A stretch of 64,000 nucleotides of DNA from Microglena sp. YARC (lineage: Eukaryota; Chlorophyta; Chlorophyceae; Chlamydomonadales; Chlamydomonadaceae): positions 56,272,594 through 56,336,593 of the forward strand of contig CM039463.1 in assembly GCA_022414725.1 (NCBI GenBank), in the 5' to 3' direction. Within the stretch, counting starts at the first letter, position 1; each line of letters begins with the position of its first letter. The notes under the pieces are model-generated. The model had not been told where the DNA came from. It saw only the letters and a program-made list of their open reading frames with translations, and did not search any database. Made by a program: the position numbers and the translations under genes. Below are positions 56,176-64,000 of the stretch, in pieces.

Positions 56176-58083
56176 TCAGAGGCAGATGGGGGTTGAGCTG
56201 GAGAGGTAGGAGGAGGGAGTGGTGGTGGAGATGGGGGAGGAGATGGAGAGGGAGGTTGGGAGGGTGGAGAGGGAGGTGGAGGAGGAGGGGAAGGTGGAGA
56301 GGGAGGTGGAGGAGGAGGGGAGAGGAGGAGGAGGAGGAGGAGGAGGAGGAGGAGGAGGAGGTGAGTTTGTGAGACGTTGCTTCCACCTTGACTTTCCTGC
56401 TGGGGCCAGATGATGGGTCATGGTGTAGGGTTCCAGGTACCATGGGTCATCAGGGAGGTCGTTGTCCGGGTGATCAAACTCTGATGGCTGATACAGGTTG
56501 GTGGTGTAGAGACCGCTGCTTGATGAGACGGTGCACCTCAGGCCAATGGTGTAGCATATCATGCCATCTCCATGCTGGTAGGGCAGTTCAATCTGTGCAG
56601 TACAGGAGTCAGTGTGGATTTGTATGTCATCATCATAAGCGCAGATGGCAGGGGCACTGATAAGGTTGAAGGAGTTAGACACGGGCACAAGGAGGACATC
56701 TAGAAGTGTCACCACAAGTCCTATACCTTGGAGTACTGCTGTGCCAGAGTAGGAGCATGTGACTGGTGTTGTGGATCCTGGTGGGACAATTGATACGGGA
56801 GGGTTGAGGGGTGTCACCCTAATGAGGCAATCAGCATTGGAGGTCATGTGAGAGATGGTGTCTGTAGTCAAACACCAGTGACCATGGAAACAAGTAGATA
56901 GGTCACTGGGGGAGGTCTCATGAGTGGAGGGGTACTTTCCTAGCTCAGAGTCAGTGGTATCAGATTTCTCACCAGTGGTATCTTCGTCTCCAGAGTTGTC
57001 TCCAGAGCTGTCTGGTGGAGATTCCATAACTGGGGTCTTCATGCAGGGGTTTGGACAAGCTGGATCTAGGTGCCCATATCCTTGACACATTGTACAGACT
57101 GTGTCTGAAGGGGCCACTAGGGTGGATGAGAAGCACTGCTTCCCATAGTGTCCTCTGCCATTACAGTTGACACAGACCTCATTAAGCTTGTCATCGAGCA
57201 CTGGGAGGGACGGGCTGCTTGGTCTCTGGCAGCTAGTGCACTGGCCTTCATGATGCTTGGATCCACCACAGTTTGCACAGTTGTGGATCGTTCAGGCATA
57301 AGGCGAGAGGTTTGCACAGTAAAAAGCGGTATGGCCGAATCCTGTGCATATGGTGCACTGCGAAGAGCCGGGTGGCCACATACCTTGCTGAGGGTTCTGG
57401 CGTCTGTGAGAGGGCAGTGCTTGGTTGTCAAGTTGGACGTTGATACCAAATGCACTGAGCGCTGGCATGGCCCTGCTCACCAGATCCATAGTTACTGCTG
57501 CATCCTGGAAGGCTCGGATATCGGATGGCTCCCCGTCCGAGGTTGGCGAGGGTGGTGCAGTAGACTCGTTGTCGGCAGACGAGGACGTAGATTACTGGTG
57601 GACAGGGGTAGGAGGAGCGATGGCAGCATCCTGGGCAGAGGCTGGGTAGTCGCAGGGAGGTTTTGTTAGTGGAGTGTATGAGTCGTAGTAGGGGTTTACG
57701 CCTTTTTGGATGGACGGCTTTAAGTAAAATCCCTGGCCCCAATCCTGCCGAATGTAGCGCAGAGCTCTGGCTGCGTTGTTGGTACGCGTGTCAATTAGAG
57801 CAGATAGGGCTGGAGGACAGTTATCCAGAATATGGTTCATAGCCATGTAGTTGGATACAGGTGTGATTCTGCTGTTCCTGGGGTAGTTATAGCCATCTGA
57901 TGGTTCATCTATGGGCTGGTAGTCTAAATCAGCATCGAGTACTAAGAAAACTGATGATCTGACGAGCAGGGGTGCGACAAGGTTCGTGTACCAGTCGACG
58001 AATATATCGGTACCACCCTTACCATCATTTGGCGCTTGGGACATGGCGATGGCTTGGGTTGAGGGTTCCGAGGTGATGAACAA
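56176..58083 (-). CDS. gag/protease-like ORF1 with two in-frame stops
   Basis: One frame from 58083 to 56176, interrupted by stops at 57592-57594 and 57292-57294. N-terminal part (NHILDNCPPALSALIDTRTN...AARALRYIRQDWGQG) resembles copia-type gag. Then four CCHC knuckles (CTICTGFGHTAFYC, CANCGGSKHHEGQC, CVNCNGRGHYGKQC, CTMCQGYGHLDPAC), then a copia-protease-like region (WCLTTDTISHMTSN and LLDVLLVPVSNSFNLIS). The protease Asp-Ser/Thr-Gly triad is DTI, so it is probably inactive. Ends in a polyproline array from a (CTC)n tract at about 56320-56362. Confidence 0.65.
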
Positions 58084-58634
58084 GATTAGGGGATAGGGAA
58101 ATAGAAGAATTTGATATCCTGGATAGGGATAGGAAGAAGACGGGTGTAGAGATGGGGCAGGAGAGGGTGGGGGGGGGTGGGGGGGGCTTTGGGCAGGAGA
58201 TTTGACTTGCGGGGCCAGAGAGGTAAGGTGACGGCGGGATTAGGGAGAAGGGAATTTGTAGCCTGGCCGACCACCGACACAAACGACCGACCACCGACTC
58301 CCGACCAGCTACCACACACCGACTACCAACCAGCTGGCACCGACACTGCTACACATCACACATCACACACACCGACTACCGACCAGCTGAGACATACTGG
58401 CTACCGACCACACACCTGGCACCGACCACACATCACACATCACACATCACACATACCGACTACCGACCACCTACCGATTCCGATTCCGATTAGTATATAG
58501 ACCGAAGCCGACCTCCTGGCGGTCAGTCTATGCGCACTGAGTATACTTAGGTATATCGAGGATCACATCCTCCCTCCAGGACTAACTGGAGTTATTCAGT
58601 ATTATTCCCGTCCACCGACGCCGACACCTACAAG
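58084..58634. other. Boundary between oppositely oriented retroelements
   Basis: Contains (ccgac)-rich low-complexity sequence (58270-58480) and a stretch with tagtatatag-type text. Probably holds the 5' end of both the minus-strand gag element and the plus-strand gypsy remnant. At 58635 tggtttctggagcc is a weak match to a tRNA-primer site (expected tggtatcagagc). No LTR pair was confirmed. Confidence 0.35.
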
Positions 58635-59868
58635 TGGTTTCTGGAGCCGAGGTTAAAGCCTTGGAGCTGGGGCTCCCTACCGATTATCCGATTCATCCTG
58701 CAGTTTTTTTTGCTTCGTCAAAGAGTCCGGCTTTTGCACACCCTTCGACTACTCCAGGTGTATTCCGTGTACGCCACTGCATGCTGTTAGCACCTATTCC
58801 CGCCCCCCAGTTCCTTGTTGCTTACACCCAAAATCCGTAACTGAATGACCCTACAGACACGCCCGATTACCCACCCTGCCACTCCCGACAATCTTAAACA
58901 CCAGTGCCCGACTACCCTTCCCGAAATCCCTACTGCTCATTTCCTCGGAATGAGAATATTTCAGCAGTTACCGACCACAACATCCGATCTAGACAAACAC
59001 TGCTGCTCCCGAACACCACCGACCCTCCCTTACAATAATGTCAATAACCGGCCTTTCTTTTCCTTCGCTCCGAGAGTCAAAAAAGATAAGGCACGCGAGC
59101 ATTCACAACCAACCCGCCACTGGCACTGGCACACAACACCGATCCATCGACCCATCCAATCCGTTCTCTAATCTGTCCCTGACAGACAGAACTGATAACA
59201 CCGACAACACTGGTACGTGAATTCTCTCGAGCCGAATTGTTCACACCGCCCTCGTGAATATCCTAGCTCGAATTTGTTTATCTGGCCCTAGTAATTTTTC
59301 TCCTGCCGCAAATTAGTTTACCTTGCCTTCGTGACTCCTCTGGTGCCGAATTGTTCACTTCACCAGTTGGCCTTCGTGAATTTCATCTGCCAGTGTTATC
59401 CCAGACTGATTTCCGTTCCACTCCTGGCCTGCTGCCTTCCCCCGATCTCCTTAATCTGGCTAACCGATCTTTCACATTCCGACTTAACAGACTTCGACAT
59501 GCCCCTGCGCATGACACGCAACAGTGCAGACACCGAACCTGAACACCTTAATGGTGCCGGACCATCCACTCAGGCTCACACTGTGCCGACTCAGCAACCG
59601 ACTCTCACCACCTACCAGCAACCGGCCCACCTACGCCCCTACCTACGCCTGGGCCTGTCCCAAAACTGACCCAAAAAACGACCCATCCGAGCCACCCGAC
59701 CCATTACCGACCCAACCGACCCAACCGACCAAAAACCGACCCATCCGACCAATTCGACCCATAACTAACCCATCCGACCAACACTGGCCAGTCCATGCTT
59801 GGACAAATACAATCCCACTCGTTAATGTTTATTCCGGCCTCTTGGTAGAAGCTTAAGTCCCCACTTAA

Positions 59869-60150
59869 GGTGGCACTGGTGCATCCCATAATTTTGGCAC
59901 CCTCCGTATGGCACAGCGTATGGGACTCACCATTACATCATGCCCCCTACCTTCTGTCTCCCTTGCCGGCGGTCCACAGACCATACCAATTATTGGTCAA
60001 GCCATTGCAACACTCCAACTTGGTAAATTCACCACCAAACTCCGAATTTAAATTCTGAGCCCACTGTCCACAACATTTGACCTCATCTTAGGTGATGAAT
60101 TCCTTCGCCAACATAAAGCCCGTATTGACATGTGTGCACAGACATTAACA
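59869..60150 (+). pseudogene. gypsy protease remnant
   Basis: Frame with GGTGASHNFG (expected Asp-Ser/Thr-Gly-Ala; the catalytic Asp is Gly here) and DLILGDEFLRQHKARID, the flap-end ILG motif of retroviral-type aspartic proteases. A stop lies between the two. Confidence 0.7.
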
Positions 60151-60469
60151 CTTCGTCACCGAACTGGCTCAGACTTCACAATATCCTCCGTTTCAAAAAC
60201 CCGATCTGACTCTGGTCCAGCTGTCATGCAACACACACTTGCCCATTCCTTGGCATCCTTTCCCTCATCCGACACACCGCAAATGATCACCGCCAAGGGC
60301 ACCCGTAAACTGATCCGCCAAGGATGCAGTTCCTTTCCTTTTTTTTTTACAATCACAACCACCTATCAGTGCAGAACCACAACCTGACCACACATCCGAC
60401 CACCGTCCCCAATCTGGCACAATCCCATGTGACATACCGTCTCAGACTGTCCATGGAACACTCAACAAT

Positions 60470-61297
60470 TTGACTGCTGAGCCTAAACCAACGGAACATG
60501 CCCACGCTGCAGCTCTCCGTACTCTTACCGACTCTTACCCTGACATTTTCACCGAAGTCTCTGGTTTACCCCCTTTTCGTGACCAGATTGATGAACTCAT
60601 TCCTTTCCAACCGAACATACCGAACATACCGTACCGAAATTGTTACCACATGAGTCAAATAGAAATGTCTGCAGTCAAGACAACCGTTACCGATGTCCTG
60701 TCCAAAGGATAGATCTGACCTAGTTTATCTCCATTTGGCTCCCCCGTGCAGTTCATACCAAACACTGGTGGTTCCCTCCGTCTGTGCATCAACTACCGGC
60801 CAGTACATGCACTCAAAATCCGAAACCGATACTGATACCGATGCCAAAACTGATGCCGATGCCGATGCCGATACCAATGCCGATGCCGATACCGATGCCG
60901 ATACCTATACCGATGCCGATCTGTAAGAGAATCCTTCCATCCGACCTTCCGACAACCGCTCTCAACACACCGATAGGTTACTTCGAATATATGGTCCTAC
61001 CCATGGGCATCTGTAACGGGCCCTCCGAATTTCAAGCCCTTATGAACCGACTTTTCAGGGACCATCTTGATGACTTCGTGGTTATATACCTCGATGATAT
61101 TCTGATATTTTCAAAACTCCCGGCTGACCGACTGAAACACCTCCGACTGGTGTTTGATATCCTCTGAAAGGAGAAACTCTGTTGCAGACTCACAAATGCG
61201 AATTTCTTACATCCGAAATGAAATTCCTTGGTCATATTGTTGGAAATGGACACCTCAAGATGGATCCCTCCCAAACCGATACAATAATATCCTGGCC

Positions 61298-61329
<32 letters not shown>

Positions 61330-61460
61330 TTGCCAACCTCCGATCCTTCCTTGGACTTTCAAACTATTTCCGGACATATATCAAAGGATATTCTAACCTT
61401 GTGGCACCGTTGACAACTCTCATCACAGCCTCCTCCAACCGATTCTAATGGACTAATGCC
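60470..61460 (+). pseudogene. gypsy reverse transcriptase remnant, interrupted
   Basis: Pieces: 60470-60712 (YPDIFTEVSGLPPFRDQIDE ... IPYRNCYHMS, the RT N-terminus), 60750-60815 (SLRLCINYRP), then a ccgatg/ccgata hexamer array (60818-60925) where about 40 residues of RT should be, then 60960-61165 (NTPIGYFEYMVLPMGICNGP, VVIYLDDILIFSK with the YLDD active site) and 61182-61448 (FLTSEMKFLGHIVG, FLGLSNYFRTYI). Stops and frame changes make it non-functional. Confidence 0.88.
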
Positions 61461-61600
61461 CATACCGCCACTTTTGAGGCTACCAAAACTGCTCTCACAT
61501 ATGCACCACTCCTCGCCTAACCGATTACGGCCTCCCCCGTCCTTCCACACCCGAACCCGTACCCGAACCTGCACTCTGAACCCGAAGCTTATCAGCTTGA

Positions 61601-62285
61601 AATCACTCCGGTAGAGTGGACAGTAGATTAAAGCAGCGGAACAGACGCACCAATCTATACACGGAGACAAGGATAACGTTACAGACACAGGAGACCCATA
61701 AAGGGGCACCTGTGGTGAAAGGAGGCGGTAGACAGGAACCTAACAGGGTACAGATCAGACCGGAGACGTAGGTGACAGGAAGCTGCCACTGAGTCATCTC
61801 AAGATGACTCAGTCCCACGGGAAGCTGGCTCAGGAGAGCCGATAGTTCTAAGGGAGTACATAAGTAGTCACCAAGTCATAAAACGCGTGAGAGCACCGCT
61901 ATACATGCTGATACTCCACCTATGACACAGGTGACATACAATAGTACTACTCCACCTATGGCACTGGTGACATTAGAACTATATGTAACAAATTAAAAAA
62001 AAAAAAATCAAAGAACTCCGAAAAATAAAAATCGAGAGAAACTTCAAATGAAACCCGAAGGGTGTAAGGGAAGGTATGAAGCAAGGCAAAGAACCAAAAT
62101 TTGCCAAGTGGATATAAGAGGACAACTAAATATCAAAGTCGGGTAACAACGGTATAGAAAACCCGATCCGGGAATAGGAACCTAATGCCAATCAATGATA
62201 ACGTAAAGAAACTCTAAAATGTAACCAAAAATTCCAGAATACATGTAACCAAAATTCTAGAATACATGTAACCAAAAAAATTGGT
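61601..62285 (-). other. Probable 3' UTR/LTR region of the copia element
   Basis: No coding frame. On the minus strand it lies just after the copia pol end. It has two copies of a ctccacctatg-cac-ggtgacat phrase (61915-61990) and a gagtcatctcaagatgactc palindrome (61791-61812). The matching left LTR would be outside the window. Confidence 0.45.
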
Positions 62286-62382
62286 TTAAGGAGAAGCAGT
62301 CATTCCAAACATGCGAATGAAAACGCCAGAACACCATAGGATCAAGGGCTTGGTGAAGGGGTCAGCACAGTTGTCCTTAGTG

Positions 62383-63345
62383 TTAAACATAGGCAACATC
62401 CACCTGGCCATCCTCCACCAGCTCCTGGATATAGTGATGGATGACATCAATGTGCTTGTTGCGAGGGAGCAGCTGACAGTCATTGGCCCAGCTCAAGGAC
62501 CCCAAGTTGTCACCCTGAATGGTGACCAGGTCACAAGGCAGCCCTAGATCAATTCTCAACTTTTTCAACCATTGCACCTCCCTGGCAGTCTGAGACAGGG
62601 CCTGATACTCAGCCTCACTGGAGCTAACAGCAACAGTGGGTTGCCTTTTGCTCATCCAGTTCACAAGGCAGCCTCCAGCGAGCACAGCATAGCCAGTCTG
62701 AGATCTCCTGTCAGACCCATCATCAGCAAAGGATGAGTCACTAAAGACAGTAAAAGAGAAACCAGGGCTGTGAGTGTAAGTGAGGCCCAGATGGGAATGT
62801 TCTCTCAAATACAAAAGCAAGCGCTTGGCTGCAGCCCACAGGGGGGCAGTGGGTTGAGCAGAAAACCTGGACAGGTAGCTAACAGCAAAAGAAATATCAG
62901 GCCTTGTGCAGGTAGCCAGGTACAGCAAAGCCCCCACAAGAGAGAGGTACTGGCTATTAGAGGCCAGAGGTTCTCCAGGAGGATCAGTGACAGTGCACTT
63001 GGACATGGGAACTGAAAACTTGGGCTTGGTAGCAGCAGTGAGACCAAACTGCTCCACCAGCTCAACAATGTAGGAGTGCTGGGAGAGGTCGATCTTAACA
63101 CACCTGCCGTCAGAATCAAGTGTACAAGTCATGTCCAATGAAAGGAACTGGACAGGTACACCCATTTCCTTGACTTCCCACCCAGCTGCTTCCATAGCCT
63201 TGATCAGCAAGGCATACCTATGCAGCTCACTAAAAGCACAGATAAAGTCATCCACATAGGTCAGGACATAGCTCCACCCACCAGTAGAATCCCTCCTGAA
63301 ATACAGAGCAGGTTCAGCTTTGCACATGGTAAAACCGTGGGGCAA
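62383..63345 (-). CDS. copia RT palm and RNase H
   Basis: 320 residues. YVDD active-site box near residue 30 (LTYVDDFICAF), SLVGALLYLATCTRPDISFA, then RNase H motifs VFSDSSFADD, SQTGYAVLAGG and SSSEAEYQALSQTAREVQWL. Its start is a frame change, not a real initiation codon; it continues the frame ending at 63314. The end (DVAYV) is also a frame change, with ADPFTKPL in another frame. Confidence 0.9.
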   Translation of the reverse strand: MPHGFTMCKAEPALYFRRDSTGGWSYVLTYVDDFICAFSELHRYALLIKAMEAAGWEVKEMGVPVQFLSLDMTCTLDSDGRCVKIDLSQHSYIVELVEQFGLTAATKPKFSVPMSKCTVTDPPGEPLASNSQYLSLVGALLYLATCTRPDISFAVSYLSRFSAQPTAPLWAAAKRLLLYLREHSHLGLTYTHSPGFSFTVFSDSSFADDGSDRRSQTGYAVLAGGCLVNWMSKRQPTVAVSSSEAEYQALSQTAREVQWLKKLRIDLGLPCDLVTIQGDNLGSLSWANDCQLLPRNKHIDVIHHYIQELVEDGQVDVAYV

Positions 63346-63796
63346 CCAAAACCTGCTTTACATCTTTGCTCCAAGCCCTGGGTGCCTGCTTCAAACCATA
63401 AAGAGATTTAATCAGCTTACACACAAGGGGAACATTGTCAGGACCAAGTTCATGAAAGCCCTCAGGCTGGTAACAGAACAGGTCTAGACCAGGTTCCAGC
63501 TTGGCATTCAAGAATGCAGTCTTGATGTCCAGCTGCCTCACAAACATCTTCCTATGAGTGATGGCAGCAAGGAGCACACGAAGACCTGCTTTAGAGGAGA
63601 CGGGGGCATATATATCATGGTAGTCCAGCCCAGGACGTTGCAGAAAACCACGAACTACAAAACGAGCTTTAAAAACGCAAAGAACCATCAGCCCCATGTT
63701 TCTTGACAAATAACCATCTGCCAGATAGAATCCTCTGCCTAGGAGGCTGTGGAGTGAGGACCCAAGTGCCATGAGCATGGAGGGAGGCCATCTCAT
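63314..63796 (-). CDS. copia RT N-terminal part
   Basis: Carries ARFVVRGFLQRPGLDYHDIY, APVSSKAGLRVLLAA, QLDIKTAFLNAKL and VCKLIKSLYGLKQAPRAW, classic copia RT landmarks. A stop or frame shift near 63680 separates it from the upstream RDLWLQAM piece. Confidence 0.88.
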   Translation of the reverse strand: MRWPPSMLMALGSSLHSLLGRGFYLADGYLSRNMGLMVLCVFKARFVVRGFLQRPGLDYHDIYAPVSSKAGLRVLLAAITHRKMFVRQLDIKTAFLNAKLEPGLDLFCYQPEGFHELGPDNVPLVCKLIKSLYGLKQAPRAWSKDVKQVLVAPRFYHVQS

Positions 63797-64000
63797 CCTT
63801 CATAGCCTGCAGCCAGAGATCTCTGTCAGGGTTGGTAGGTAACATTGCAGCTTTATAAGAGAGTTCAGTAGAGGTAGAAATAAAAGCCCCACGTACAAGC
63901 AGTGTACTTGTACATGGGCAGCGGGGATATCAGCAGTATCAGCAGTAACCGGTAATAAAGCCCCAGCGCAGCACTCATGCGTGGTTGAACAAGGCCGGCC

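Larger units (their letters stand above)
58635..61600 (+). mobile_element. Ty3/gypsy LTR-retrotransposon remnant
   Basis: Order gag-like (near 59499), protease (59869-60150), RT (60470-61460) is that of Ty3/gypsy elements. Many stops and frameshifts; RNase H and integrase not seen. The sequence is dotted with expanded ccga/ccgac motifs, including a hexamer array within RT. Confidence 0.8.
62286..64000 (-). mobile_element. Ty1/copia retrotransposon, pol 3' half
   Basis: Minus strand, entering from the right edge: an integrase/RT-linker piece (RDLWLQAMKDEMASLHAHGT, about 63835-63700), RT (63796-63314 and 63345 on) and RNase H (to 62383), then NCADPFTKPL near 62340, the usual copia C-terminus. 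At least three frameshifts. Upstream gag/protease/integrase lie beyond the window. Confidence 0.9.

Overview
This is a eukaryotic nuclear window, repeat-rich and intron-rich, with no bacterial operons. Two protein genes with conventional GT-AG introns can be rebuilt, head to head, and nearly all their exon phases agree. The lyase gene begins with a plastid-type transit peptide and belongs to a plant/green-alga type of isocitrate lyase/PEP mutase protein, so a photosynthetic protist, probably a green alga, is likely. A large repeat-rich prasinophyte genome would fit, but the species cannot be fixed from this sequence.

Layout. (1) Positions 1-12,327, minus strand: six exons (L1-L6) of an acid-lipase family gene with an N-terminal signal peptide. 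The exons with the nucleophile Ser, the catalytic Asp/His and the stop are not in the window and should lie to the left. (2) 12,328-13,570: divergent intergenic/promoter region. (3) 13,571-50,470, plus strand: an isocitrate lyase/PEP mutase superfamily gene. Eleven exon pieces (P1-P11) are seen; part of the centre of the barrel is missing around a run of exactly 1,000 Ns (25,168-26,167). It carries a C-terminal extension that I do not recognise. (4) 51,200-53,600: noncoding, with a hAT-type MITE and an (ACATT)n array. (5) 53,600-64,000: broken LTR-retrotransposon material: a minus-strand gag-only element with five zinc knuckles, a plus-strand Ty3/gypsy remnant, and the pol end of a minus-strand Ty1/copia element that runs off the right edge.

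The most striking property is architectural. Almost every exon of both unrelated genes is bordered by a tandem array built from copies of its own edge. Copies of an exon's acceptor edge lie upstream and copies of its donor edge lie downstream, each with the adjoining intron sequence. At least 15 such arrays are visible, from one or two copies up to about 50 copies (26.2-35.3 kb). They account for much of the intron length.

Several short mobile families are dated by clean target-site duplications: a 164-195 bp hAT-like MITE (four copies, three with perfect 8-bp duplications), a roughly 212-bp tRNA-derived SINE (two full copies with perfect 12-bp duplications plus fragments), a second SINE-like element, and others. 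Sequence on both sides of the N gap is full of single-base indels and is probably unpolished, so frameshifts near it should not be read as proof of pseudogenes.
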